NCBI GenBank assembly: GCA_003326205.1
Contig: LWTK01000030.1
Coordinates: forward strand, 62,301-126,300
From: Nostoc sp. ATCC 43529
GTDB taxonomy: Bacteria; Cyanobacteriota; Cyanobacteriia; Cyanobacteriales; Nostocaceae
Direction of reading: 5' to 3'
DNA length: 64,000 bases
Shown: one piece after another, positions 19,455 to 28,315 of the stretch
Layout: each line of letters begins with the position of its first letter
Numbering within the stretch: the stretch's first letter is position 1
The notes under the pieces: generated by a model
What the model saw: the letters and a program-made list of their open reading frames with translations, nothing else
Told to the model about the DNA's origin: nothing
Databases searched by the model: none
Position numbers and translations under genes: made by a program

Positions 19455-19907
19455 TTAATCTTTTAAAGATTGGAGTAACGAGCTAGGACGTGCAGCTTTT
19501 ACAGAAAGATAAAGGTCGGGATAGCGAACAAATATATAGTGTTCATACTCGTACCAATGCATCTCACTTTTTTCTTGGTTACAAACCTGGCAAATAACCC
19601 ATAAATTTTTGAATTCTATTGATAACCAAGGATATTGTGACCGAGGTAGTTTGTGATCTATTGTCTTACCACCTTTATCAGAGTAGTGATACCCACAAAT
19701 TGGACAGTGCCAGTTTGAATTTGCTTTGACCCAATCTTTACTTTCTTGGGTTGTGCCACATTCATAATCACCATTAATATAGCGCCAGTAATCAAATTTC
19801 CTGTAATTTTCAAAATCTTGAGGAGTTAGTTTGTGATATCGTTTATTACCAATTTTATTTGCCAGCCTAAATAACTCTCTCAAGTCTTTATCTTTAAAAT
19901 CTACCAT
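19455..19907 (-). CDS. HNH endonuclease with two CxxC zinc pairs
   Basis: 150 residues. The HNH core is CPICGYHYSDKG, then IDHKLPRSQYP (the DH of the beta-beta-alpha-metal site), then FKNLWVICQVCNQEKSEMHW (Asn, second CxxC and a late His). This is a complete metal-dependent nuclease motif with structural zinc. The amino-terminal about 65 residues are charged and not recognised. It is the last gene of a minus-strand trio (spacings 12 and 33 bases), so it is probably cotranscribed with the unknown 134-residue and coiled-coil proteins. HNH proteins serve in restriction, homing, phage packaging or toxin systems; the role here is open. Confidence 0.8.
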   Translation of the reverse strand: MVDFKDKDLRELFRLANKIGNKRYHKLTPQDFENYRKFDYWRYINGDYECGTTQESKDWVKANSNWHCPICGYHYSDKGGKTIDHKLPRSQYPWLSIEFKNLWVICQVCNQEKSEMHWYEYEHYIFVRYPDLYLSVKAARPSSLLQSLKD

Positions 19908-19940
19908 ATTTGGCTAAAATTTAAATTTTCTAAATGATTT

Positions 19941-20345
19941 TTAATTCGCTTGATTCCAATATCTTTTACTGGGGTTTTTACTAAAATCAATAAATTCTAC
20001 TTCTGTATCCGGAAACTGCTTATCAATTTCTTCAGCAATCTCATTAACTTCTCTAGATAAATTTTGATGGAAGTGTTGTATTTCTTGACTTGTCAGATAT
20101 TTATTTCCAATACGGTCTGATTCTAAGAATAATTCCTCAAGTGTTAACTCTGCAAGAGGATATTTTAATAAAAAATCTTCGATTTTTTGATAAAGATTAA
20201 TAACATTAATCCACCCAACATTTTTATAAAAATTTTCTTTTAGCCAAACTTTGTCTTTTTGATGAAGCTGAGTTTGATTCTTCGAGTTAGTACGTTGAAG
20301 TTCACGATAGTTCATACCTTGAAAAAATTTCTTTTTGTCAGTCAT
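19941..20345 (-). CDS. Unrecognised 134-residue protein in the HNH operon
   Basis: Not recognised. A soluble, charged, largely helical protein (FFQGMNYRELQRTNSKNQTQL at its start, then LAELTLEELFLESDRIGNKYL). There is no signal peptide, membrane segment or Cys/His cluster. It sits between the coiled-coil gene (12-base gap upstream) and the HNH gene (33-base gap downstream), so it is very likely part of the same transcript. By position it might be an adaptor or inhibitor of the nuclease; nothing in its sequence proves that. Confidence 0.65.
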   Translation of the reverse strand: MTDKKKFFQGMNYRELQRTNSKNQTQLHQKDKVWLKENFYKNVGWINVINLYQKIEDFLLKYPLAELTLEELFLESDRIGNKYLTSQEIQHFHQNLSREVNEIAEEIDKQFPDTEVEFIDFSKNPSKRYWNQAN

Positions 20346-20357
20346 AAATCCAGTTAA

Positions 20358-20891
20358 TCAGCCTAGTGTTGATTTGAACATAATAATTAAAGCTTGACGA
20401 ATTTCACTATCATCATACTGAAGAAGCTTTTTGGTACTCATAGCTAATTTGAGCCTAATTTCGTCTATTAAATTTTTTAATGCTTTATTGTCTTTTTTTA
20501 GTTCTTCATTTGCGTGTATTAACTCACTATTTTGAGCATTTATACCTTTCAATTTTATTTCTAACACTTTGTTTGTGTCAGATAAATTTTGAATTTCAGT
20601 TTCATATTTTTCATTTTCTTGTTTTTGATATTTTTTTAGCTGTTCAATTTTGGCAGCATATTCCTGATTATTTTTTTCGATCTCATTGCTTTTCTTTGTG
20701 ACCAAACCTTTCTGAGCAGCTTGAAGGCGCTGACGCTTAATTAGCTCAGAACCAGCAAAAGGCGAAATAGCTCTGCGAATCGTAATCTCATCAGGATTGG
20801 TACTAAAGTCAATTACTTCCAATGCACGCATAGCATCTGCTTTTGTCCATCCCTCATTTTCAAGCAGCTTAATACTCTGTGATTTATTCAC
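20358..20891 (-). CDS. Coiled-coil protein heading the HNH operon
   Basis: 177 residues. The first 60 form a small helical domain (KLLENEGWTKADAMRALEVIDF, a UBA-like three-helix look), followed by ELIKRQRLQAAQKGLVTKK. Residues about 65-150 are a nearly unbroken heptad-rich coiled coil (KNNQEYAAKIEQLKKYQ, LKGINAQNSELIHANEE). It ends in a short hydrophobic tail. No family is recognised. The architecture suits an oligomerising sensor or scaffold. It leads a three-gene minus-strand operon whose last product is an HNH nuclease, and its promoter faces recA's across about 480 bases. Confidence 0.7.
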   Translation of the reverse strand: MNKSQSIKLLENEGWTKADAMRALEVIDFSTNPDEITIRRAISPFAGSELIKRQRLQAAQKGLVTKKSNEIEKNNQEYAAKIEQLKKYQKQENEKYETEIQNLSDTNKVLEIKLKGINAQNSELIHANEELKKDNKALKNLIDEIRLKLAMSTKKLLQYDDSEIRQALIIMFKSTLG

Positions 20892-21373
20892 GTTTGCTCA
20901 ATATATTGATGTAAAATATATTACTAGTTTATCAGTACACTATCTTGATGCCAACTGCCTGGATTCAACGATAATAGTAACTTTACTAAACTTATCAATG
21001 TCGGAGGCGATCGCGGCTTTTGTTGAGGGCTAGGGGATTTGACGAACGCTCGATCTCGCCATGATAGTAACTAGCCTTTTCTCTCCAAGACAAAGCAGCC
21101 TAAGCTATGTACAGTCGATAAAATCAGTTAGTTGTTTAAATAATTTTCTTTGAAAATCCCTGACTTACCTACCCAAAAGCAGCTATCTCTGAATCCAAGT
21201 TGGTATCATTGTGCAGGACTACCCTAATCAGATGGCGATCGAGTTACGATCTTGTCACGGTTCATTTTTAATTTGAGAAGTCCTATTCCAGAAATTTCTG
21301 GTTAAAATAGTATATCTGTTCTACTCAACATCTAAACCCACACTCCTGAAAATCCATATACTTAGAGGCTCTA
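20892..21373. other. Divergent spacer between the HNH operon and recA
   Basis: 482 bases containing the promoters of the HNH operon (minus) and recA (plus). A LexA-like box sits at 21308-21323. HIP1-related GGCGATCG words occur. No RNA gene or further frame was recognised. Confidence 0.5.
21308..21323. promoter_or_regulatory. LexA-like SOS box upstream of recA
   Basis: TAGTATATCTGTTCTA agrees with the LexA operator described for Anabaena (TAGTACTAATGTTCTA) at 12 of 16 positions, and with the cyanobacterial consensus RGTACNNNDGTWCB at all but one fixed position. It lies 50 bases before the recA start codon, where repression of recA would be expected. The comparison is from memory of the published operator. 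Confidence 0.5.
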
Positions 21374-22453
21374 ATGGCTATCAATACCGATACTTCTGGC
21401 AAGCAAAAAGCGTTAAATATAGTACTCAACCAGATTGAGCGCAGCTTCGGTAAAGGAGCAATCATGCGCCTGGGGGATGCTACCCGGATGCGGGTGGAGA
21501 CAATTTCCAGTGGGGCGCTGACGTTGGATTTGGCATTGGGAGGCGGTTTACCTAAGGGGCGGGTAATTGAGATTTATGGGCCGGAAAGTTCCGGGAAAAC
21601 GACAGTAGCCTTACATGCACTCGCGGAAGTGCAAAAAGAAGGTGGCATTGCTGCGTTTGTTGATGCCGAACATGCCCTTGACCCCACCTATGCTGCGGCA
21701 TTGGGTGTAGATATTGACAATTTGCTGGTTTCCCAACCTGATACAGGAGAAGCCGCTTTGGAAATTGTCGATCAACTGGTTCGTTCTGCTGCGGTTGATA
21801 TTGTAGTTATTGACTCAGTAGCAGCATTAGTTCCCCGCGCTGAAATTGAAGGCGATATGGGTGATGCTCACGTTGGTCTCCAAGCGAGGTTGATGAGCCA
21901 AGCCTTACGTAAAATTACTGGTAATATTGGTAAATCTGGTTGCACAGTGATTTTCATTAACCAGTTGCGGCAAAAAATCGGTGTTACCTACGGAAGTCCA
22001 GAAACCACAACTGGCGGTAATGCATTGAAGTTTTATGCTTCTGTGCGCTTGGATATTCGTCGGATTCAAACCTTGAAAAAAGGTACAGATGAATTTGGTA
22101 ACCGCGTCAAAGTCAAAGTTGCGAAAAATAAAGTAGCACCACCTTTTAGAGTTGCGGAATTTGACATTATTTTTGGTAAAGGTGTTTCTATCTTGGGTTG
22201 CCTTGTAGATTTGGCAGAAGAAACTGGCATCATTATTCGCAAAGGAGCTTGGTATAGCTACAACGGCGATAACATCTCCCAAGGACGAGACAATGCCATT
22301 AAGTATCTAGAAGAAAAGCCAGAATTTGCTGAACAAATTAAGCAACTGGTACGGGAAAAACTAGATAAAGGTGCTGTTGTTTCTGCTAACTCTGTATCAA
22401 AGTCCAATGAAGATGAAGATGAAGATGAAATTGAATTAGAGGAAGAAGAATAA
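21374..22453 (+). CDS. recA: Recombinase A
   Basis: A 359-residue strand-exchange ATPase central to homologous recombination and SOS induction. Seen: the start region [18 protein letters not shown], Walker [22 protein letters not shown], Walker [17 protein letters not shown], loop L1/L2 region [13 protein letters not shown] with [16 protein letters not shown], and the [18 protein letters not shown] acidic tail typical of cyanobacterial RecA. The length is normal. A LexA-like box 50 bases upstream suggests damage control, and a good terminator hairpin lies at 22589-22620. It sits near other single-strand DNA genes (xseA, xseB, ruvA) but is not in an operon with them. Confidence 0.98.
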   Translation: MAINTDTSGKQKALNIVLNQIERSFGKGAIMRLGDATRMRVETISSGALTLDLALGGGLPKGRVIEIYGPESSGKTTVALHALAEVQKEGGIAAFVDAEHALDPTYAAALGVDIDNLLVSQPDTGEAALEIVDQLVRSAAVDIVVIDSVAALVPRAEIEGDMGDAHVGLQARLMSQALRKITGNIGKSGCTVIFINQLRQKIGVTYGSPETTTGGNALKFYASVRLDIRRIQTLKKGTDEFGNRVKVKVAKNKVAPPFRVAEFDIIFGKGVSILGCLVDLAEETGIIIRKGAWYSYNGDNISQGRDNAIKYLEEKPEFAEQIKQLVREKLDKGAVVSANSVSKSNEDEDEDEIELEEEE

Positions 22454-22514
22454 GCAATTTGGGCTTTGATGATTTCATGTATGAAAACAATTCTGCATGA
22501 TATCAAAATTCTTG

Positions 22515-22542
22515 TAGAGACGCTGCAATTACAACGTCTCTA
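22515..22542. repeat. TAGAGACG/CGTCTCTA inverted repeat after recA
   Basis: Perfect 8-bp arms at 22515-22522 and 22535-22542. They share the GTAGAGACG word with the palindromes at 35164-35183, 39156-39175 and 62457-62484. Confidence 0.6.
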
Positions 22543-22588
22543 AATATAAATTCATACAAAATTGGGCAATAGCGCAATTTTTAATGAT

Positions 22589-22624
22589 AAGGTGCGTTAT
22601 GAAGAGACATAATGCACCTTTTCC
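22589..22624. terminator. Bidirectional terminator-like hairpin between recA and the FHA gene
   Basis: AAGGTGCGTTATG (22589-22601) pairs with CATAATGCACCTT (22608-22620) with one G-T wobble, around a 6-base loop. It is followed by TTTT on the plus strand and preceded by AA on the other side. It lies between the two converging genes. Confidence 0.65.
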
Positions 22625-22668
22625 ACAATAGTAATAGGTTACCCTTGCTGTTTGCTTTTCAATTTTTT

Positions 22669-23535
22669 TCAGATGGGATTATACGGTTTTTGTCTGCTAA
22701 AAAGACGGTCTAAAATTTCTGATTTCTGTTCTGAACTGAAGTTTTCATACCAACGATCAATTTTATCAGGTAGTCCGGAATTTCTGAAAACCTCTAAATT
22801 ATCATTTGGCCGGTCAATTAGAATTTTTGGTCGATCGCGAGGATAAGTCAGTATTTCTGCTTTGCTTTCACTCTTACGATTTATCAGCTGCATCAATAAC
22901 TCCATTGCTACAGTTGGTAGAACGCGGCACTTATCCTCGACAAAAAAATTAAAACTCAGATTACCTAAACGAATGCGATCGCCATCTTTGAGTTTGATCG
23001 GTTCAACAGCACGTTGCTCATTCACAAATGAGCCGTTGGTACTGTTAAAATCAATCAAGTAGAAGCCTTCCTCCTCAATATGTTGAATTGCAGCGTGGCG
23101 ACGAGACATATAACTATCAGCAATGCAAATGCCACTGCTGCGACCACGACCTATTGTCCAGATCTGTTGTGGTTGTCGTAAACTTTGGGTCTGGTTGTCG
23201 CACAAATTAGTCATCAAATAAACGGTAGCAGTATCGACTATCCCGTTTACATAATATGTTTTCACCCTCTTCAACGAGGGTTGATGTAGGTTTTCTAGCT
23301 GAAGAATCTCGTCTAAGAGGCCGCTGTGGTGTTCATATAATTTGAGAAATACTTGATATAAAGTTAATCTCTGTTCTATTTCCGTTTGTGCAAAGTCAGC
23401 CATCATATATAAACCTTCTATGACCTGATTTCGGTTGTGAATATTTTGCTTCAGCCTACAATCAGGGATAATTGTTTTTTTAATTTCCGCTGCCATCTTA
23501 TAAGTTGACTGGCTTAGGAGGGTTAAGTTTGACAA
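22669..23535 (-). CDS. FHA-domain protein
   Basis: 288 residues. The forkhead-associated domain (about 125-220) has the phosphothreonine-binding signature: IGRGRSSGICIADSYMSRRH (GR, S..RH) and then STNGSFVN and DGDRIRLGN. The first 120 residues are helical (IEQRLTLYQVFLKLYEHHSG) and the tail is charged; neither is recognised. FHA proteins dock onto Thr-phosphorylated partners, so the Ser/Thr kinase encoded just upstream on the same strand (24062-25648) is an attractive source of the phosphate, though 526 bases separate them. MAAEIKKTII at 23496 is an alternative start. Confidence 0.88.
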   Translation of the reverse strand: MSNLTLLSQSTYKMAAEIKKTIIPDCRLKQNIHNRNQVIEGLYMMADFAQTEIEQRLTLYQVFLKLYEHHSGLLDEILQLENLHQPSLKRVKTYYVNGIVDTATVYLMTNLCDNQTQSLRQPQQIWTIGRGRSSGICIADSYMSRRHAAIQHIEEEGFYLIDFNSTNGSFVNEQRAVEPIKLKDGDRIRLGNLSFNFFVEDKCRVLPTVAMELLMQLINRKSESKAEILTYPRDRPKILIDRPNDNLEVFRNSGLPDKIDRWYENFSSEQKSEILDRLFSRQKPYNPI

Positions 23536-24061
23536 ATTTTAGGTATGAAATTCCCTGTTGTTTATAGCCATAAAAATTATGGCAATCTTTATAAAAAATT
23601 ATGTGATAGTTTATTTTTTATTGTAAATAATCCTTTGTTATTTTTAACAGATAAAACCTATAAAGATTTCATAAAGATTACTAAAATGTCTACGTATTTT
23701 TGCGTGGTAATTTTATTTAAAAAATTGGAGTTACAAATACGTTAAAAAATACCATTTATAAGTAGAACTTACAGCATACTTCATCTAAATGAGGTACACA
23801 AGCGCCAGCAGGGTATCCTAAAAGATTTATCACATTAAAATGTGTATTTCACTTACTTGTAAAGTGCTGTAGAAATTTTTTCACACCATTTGTGCCACTA
23901 ATAAGGAAATATCGTTGAGTTAAAGAAAGTTTTGTGAAGATTTGATATGATATCAATTCCGGATAATCACTTACTCTTCAAAGAGCGTCAATGCTAATCA
24001 TAAGTCTTCAACCGAACCTGATATAAAGTCCCTAACTTCCGTGTGAACGTGAGCTTTTAAA
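23536..24061. other. AT-rich intergenic region, no gene seen
   Basis: A 66-codon plus-strand frame (23545-23745) occurs in this very AT-rich DNA but has no recognisable features. There is no clear hairpin or RNA gene. Confidence 0.4.
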
Positions 24062-25648
24062 TCACAATAAGCCTCGTTTCCCATTGGGGCGCACAGTCAT
24101 CCAATTTGTTTTTGCTAGTGCTAGCTGTTCATCAGAAATTTTGGCATTTGTGAGATTGGCACCACATAAATTAGCTCCTCGGAGGTTGGCATTGGTGAGA
24201 TAAGCATGGCTGAGGTCTGCCCCTCGTAGGTCTGCTCCTTCAAGATCGGTATGGTTAAAGTATGCTTTGCTCAAATTAGCATCTTTGAGATTAGCTCTAG
24301 TGAGACTGGCTCTGCCAAAGTCACTGTTGTGGAGATTAGCTCCTTGGAAATTAGTTTTTTGTAATTGAGCGGAATGAAAATTTGTTCCCGATAAATCAGC
24401 GCCTTGCAGGTTTAGCAAGCTTAAGTTGTGTAGGGCAAAATCGCGTCTTCCTTTCATGTACGCTGTTAGTAAACTTTGGGTATCTAACTTACGCTCGACT
24501 TTAGAATTTGGAATTTGAGAACCATTACTGTTGCTGTTAGCGAAAGTCGTTGATTTGACGATTCCAGCGGCTTCAGCCTTGGCTCGTCTAGCGCGAATTG
24601 CTGCTGCTACCTGTGCTACTCCCGCGCTAGTAACAGCCGCAGAAGGATTGCCACATAAGACAGCAGAATCTTCCATGCGGTTATATGTTTGCCCTTTAAC
24701 TCCAGCATCAGGAGATTTCGTCAATAACCCTTGTGCTAAACTGTCTAAGTATGGTTCTATCTCTAAGGCTCTGAGAACGTCTGCTGCTGACTGATAACGA
24801 TTACGTACTGATACATCTAACATTTTCCGCAATACGTTGGTTAAGTGGTCGCTCACTTGCACCAGCTGTTCCCACATCATCTCACCAGTTGTGGGATTGT
24901 AATCTAAATCTTTAGGAGTTTTACTAGTTAGCAAATAAATACATGTCACGCCCAGTGCGTAGATATCACTAGCATAGACTGGACGCATGGCCATTTGTTC
25001 TGGAGGTGCAAAACCAGGAGTACCAATAGCATAAGCAGTTAAGGCCGTCTGTCCCGATTGAGTTGCTGCACCTTGAGTAACTTGATTTTTGACAGCACCA
25101 AAGTCAATGAGTACCATTCTGGCATCTTGACTGCGGCGAATTAAGTTAGCTGGTTTGATATCTCGGTGAATTACCTTTTGCTCGTGGATGTATTGCAGCA
25201 ATGGCAAAATCTCACTCAAGAATTGCTTGACTCCAGTTTCGGTTAGCACGCCGTTGAGTTTGACCTCTTCCTGCAAGGTATCACCGCTGATGTATTCTTG
25301 AACTAAGTAGAATTGCTCATACTCTTCAAAATAGTCCAGCAGGCGTGGTACTTGGGGATGATTGCCAATCTTACCCAGAGTTTTGGCTTCTCGCTCAAAA
25401 AGTTCTCTGGCCATCTGTAAAACATGTGGGGAGTTGGTAGAGGGGCGTAGTTGCTTGATTACACAACTAGGTTCTCCTGGTAAGACTCGATCCTGGGCTA
25501 AAAAGGTTGCTCCAAAGCCACCTTGGCCTAATGGCTTGACTACCTGATAGCGATCGCGCAACAGTAGTCGAGAGCCACAAGACTGACACCTTTGGCTATT
25601 TACCAAATTTTCTGGATTGCGACAGGTAGGATTTAAGCAGTAGCTCAT
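24062..25648 (-). CDS. SpkB-like Ser/Thr protein kinase with pentapeptide repeats
   Basis: 528 residues. The amino end has a four-Cys zinc-ribbon-like motif (Cys4, Cys9, Cys21, Cys24). A Hanks-type kinase domain (about 34-300) follows: glycine loop GQGGFG at 41-46, CVIKQL, HRDIKPANLI near 160, IDFGAV and APPEQ. A linker leads to about 15 pentapeptide units (about 415-510; LQGADLSGTNF, LTRANLKDANL, LEGADLRGADL) forming a right-handed beta-helix. This order of Cys motif, kinase and pentapeptides matches Synechocystis SpkB and its cyanobacterial relatives, where redox control of the Cys motif has been proposed. All kinase catalytic residues are present. No membrane anchor. Confidence 0.92.
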   Translation of the reverse strand: MSYCLNPTCRNPENLVNSQRCQSCGSRLLLRDRYQVVKPLGQGGFGATFLAQDRVLPGEPSCVIKQLRPSTNSPHVLQMARELFEREAKTLGKIGNHPQVPRLLDYFEEYEQFYLVQEYISGDTLQEEVKLNGVLTETGVKQFLSEILPLLQYIHEQKVIHRDIKPANLIRRSQDARMVLIDFGAVKNQVTQGAATQSGQTALTAYAIGTPGFAPPEQMAMRPVYASDIYALGVTCIYLLTSKTPKDLDYNPTTGEMMWEQLVQVSDHLTNVLRKMLDVSVRNRYQSAADVLRALEIEPYLDSLAQGLLTKSPDAGVKGQTYNRMEDSAVLCGNPSAAVTSAGVAQVAAAIRARRAKAEAAGIVKSTTFANSNSNGSQIPNSKVERKLDTQSLLTAYMKGRRDFALHNLSLLNLQGADLSGTNFHSAQLQKTNFQGANLHNSDFGRASLTRANLKDANLSKAYFNHTDLEGADLRGADLSHAYLTNANLRGANLCGANLTNAKISDEQLALAKTNWMTVRPNGKRGLL

Positions 25649-26211
25649 GCACTGTCAACTCGCTGCACGAAGAATCATAGGGAGTTTTTTATACTCTCCT
25701 TCAATTATTTAGATCTCAATCAACACTTGCCAGGTAATTTTTGCTGGAAATCCTTTGAAGAGTTTCTAAAGTTTAAATAAGATTACGTACAGCGATCACC
25801 AAAACAAAATATTTTATTATACCTGCATTCTTGCAGGATACTTCAATGACTTTATACTAATTTGTATTTGAGAATGTCTAATTTCAGATGACTATATGGG
25901 AGATGTATTATATCATATGTGCTTAATTAATTATTTTTCCAACATCTGTGCAGAAACCGGAAAAGCTTTCCCTATGCTTCCTAACGTCTTAAAGATCGGT
26001 CTTTAGCCAGATGCCATATTAGGGTATTGGAGGGCAGTGCCGAACACCAGTTGCTCTGGGAAAACACGCCAGTTCCTCCACTTGGGGAAATCCCAAGACC
26101 GAACTGGCTCCCCAAAACCACGCTGGCTCCCCTACAGAAAATCCTGTAGGATCTTGGATGCCCGTATTGGAGACAATTTTAGGATCGACTCCATTACTCC
26201 TGAAGAAACTA
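25649..26211. other. Intergenic region with a GC-richer structured element
   Basis: 563 bases. Most of it is AT-rich and featureless. A GC-richer island at about 26030-26160 contains a nested hairpin: CCAGTTC/GAACTGG (26069-26075 with 26101-26107) enclosing CTTGGG/CCCAAG (26081-26086 with 26092-26097). A second hairpin CTACAG/CTGTAG follows (26132-26137 with 26144-26149). No convincing protein frame; it may be a degenerate dispersed repeat or a structured 3' region. Confidence 0.5.
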
Positions 26212-27042
26212 TTAGCTAGCTTTCATGTTCACACCAATCAGCTGTTCGAGAAGTGCTAAAACATCACTGCGGCTGAGTTTTTCTTTACCATTAGCCAGGG
26301 CATCAAGAGTTCCATGTGCCAAAGTTAAGGGAATCTGGCAAAAGTCTAAGGCTGGGCCTGTGGGAAGATTTTTGGTGTAAGCTTCTGCCAAGCCTAGATT
26401 GCGCCGCGCATACTCTTGCATGTTTGCTGCATTCCAACCTTCTGGAAAAAAGTCTACTCCACGTCTGAGATCTTCAGTATGATTACGCAGGATATTAACT
26501 GCTTGTAAACTCCGGCCAAACCCAATGGCTTGGGTACGATTTGTTTGTGTTCCATCGTACCAAGTCCATAAGTCCGAAAGTAATAATCCCACTGCACCTG
26601 CAACCGCAAAAGTATAACGGTCTAAATCAGATTCGGTGTAAATTTTCCAGTTGATTTCTGCCCAGTAAGCCATCCGGTCTGCCATTGCAGCAGTGGCATC
26701 CCAAATTCGAGGTGCAATGGTTTCAGGTGCTAGCAGCGACCATTCTCGAATCCTGAGAGTAACTTCTTCTAAGGAATTCTCATACTCACTAAATCCTGCT
26801 TTGAAGGCGTCTAGTGCGAAGCCATCAACTCCCGCCTGTAATGTCAGACTGATTGTGCGTAAGAGTTTTGCCTTAGTAGGGTTGTCTAGTTCTGGATGAT
26901 CTTCAATTTCATCAATAGCACGCATACACAAATATGCTGATGCTACTGCTTCTTGCAATCCTGGCGGTAAAAGACTAATTGGAATATAAAAAGTTCGGCT
27001 AGTTTCTTTAAGGATTTGCAGAGCATCTCTACGTAAATTCAT
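26212..27042 (-). CDS. Squalene/phytoene synthase-family protein with altered second Asp motif
   Basis: 276 residues, all-helical trans-isoprenyl synthase fold. The first Asp-rich motif is intact (RAIDEIEDHPEL, D-E-I-E-D). The second, usually DxxxD within NILRDxxED, reads NILRNHTEDLRRGVDFFPEG, so the first metal-binding Asp is Asn. TSRTFYIPISLLP at the start and YLCMRAID are family-typical. Whether it still couples prenyl diphosphates to phytoene or squalene type products is unsure. The start at 27042 (MNLRRDAL) follows a GGGGAG ribosome site. No carotenoid gene is adjacent; a second family member is at 56610-57665. Confidence 0.82.
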   Translation of the reverse strand: MNLRRDALQILKETSRTFYIPISLLPPGLQEAVASAYLCMRAIDEIEDHPELDNPTKAKLLRTISLTLQAGVDGFALDAFKAGFSEYENSLEEVTLRIREWSLLAPETIAPRIWDATAAMADRMAYWAEINWKIYTESDLDRYTFAVAGAVGLLLSDLWTWYDGTQTNRTQAIGFGRSLQAVNILRNHTEDLRRGVDFFPEGWNAANMQEYARRNLGLAEAYTKNLPTGPALDFCQIPLTLAHGTLDALANGKEKLSRSDVLALLEQLIGVNMKAS

Positions 27043-28315
27043 GTTTTCACTCCCCGCTTGATTTTTACACCACATGAAGTTTGCAGTTTTTTGATGATAC
27101 TGGATATAGTTTTGACTAAACTTTAAAAACTATAGACTATAAGATACGCTAGTATTTCATCTGAAAATTAATAGTTTTTGGTGTTGCAATTAACAAAACT
27201 CTCAAATTTATCAAAGTCTAGTCTAGTATATAGGGTTTTGGTTGCAAAAAAGGTTCAGGTATAGTTCTATATAGACATCATGAAGTTTTGAGCGTAAATA
27301 TAAACAATCATCCTAAGCACTAAAAGATTAAGTGGGAATCGCTACTAAAGTTTCTTGTGTTTGTACAGCTTTGATACCTCAACTTACTCGTTTATTTTTC
27401 TCAATTAGATATGCAGTGGCGTCAGCATAAAAAACGAGTACTATCTTCTGGTATCAGGCTTAACATTATCTCTCCTGATAATTAATTAGTTTTGTTTATA
27501 ATTATTTACAAGCAAGTTACACCAAAAAACTGTATTGCTTAATACAGTTTAAATAGTAAAATTAAGTACTTGGTGCTAACGTCTGAGAGCGTCAAGAGTA
27601 TCCAATTCAAAAAAATAATTGGACTTAAAAGTGTTGCGATCGCTCTGTATATTTTTTGAATAGTTGTATTCTTTAATTATAAATGATATAAGTAGACAAA
27701 AACTCATAGCTGACGATTAATGATAAAATGAACTTATAAAATAAGCAGTATAGACCAACCAAAATTAGTTACACAAACTCAAATATACTAAGTGTTTGAT
27801 TGTTTACAAAAACAATTTTTATTGGGAATATTCATGTTTCGAGGTTAAATTACCTAAATCTGCGTTAATTTAACTGCTGAAATTTTGTATATATAATTAC
27901 AATTATAGGACAACCAATTAGGAATAGATGCAAACGTTAGTTTACCAAAGAGTTATGGTGGATTAAATTAAACACATACCGCAGTGATCGCCGATTAAAA
28001 GTAACTTTTAATACTAAAATAAAATAAAAAAGGTGAGTAAATATCCCACCCAAGAAAACATTTGTGAATATTTAATGTATGGCAGCCAACAGAGAATAGG
28101 GAACAGGCAACAGGCTTAAAAGTTCTTTGTTGTCGAGGTTTGGCCATCAGTTTATGTCCTAACCTAACTGGCGACTGCTAAGTAGGTAGACATAATTAAA
28201 TGTAAGATTGGAGCTTTGTTCGTAGTAAGCGATTTATCGCTCTTAACAGACGTTTTAATGGCTCAAGCCCATACTACGAACTTTAGTTTAATTGAGTCCT
28301 TCTACTTATAACTTT
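27043..28315. other. Long AT-rich intergenic region, no gene recognised
   Basis: About 1.27 kb. It contains a TCCAATT/AATTGGA hairpin (27601-27623) and, near the right end, an imperfect palindrome about 28219-28280 whose ends GTTCGTAGTA and TACTACGAAC resemble the 843-898 element. Frames in it are short and of random composition. A small RNA cannot be excluded. Confidence 0.4.
28219..28280. repeat. Hairpin element with GTTCGTAGTA ends
   Basis: GTTCGTAGTA and TACTACGAAC lie about 45 bases apart as inverted repeats, with a short internal palindrome AGCGATTTATCGCT. It belongs to the same end-type as the hairpin at 843-898. It sits just downstream of the FAD/Rieske gene's stop. Confidence 0.55.

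Noticed and set aside
23545..23745. 66-codon plus-strand frame
   Set aside because: AT-driven composition, no ribosome site and no recognisable motif.
26037..26219. 60-codon frame in the GC-richer island
   Set aside because: It lies on nested hairpins and has no family-like sequence.
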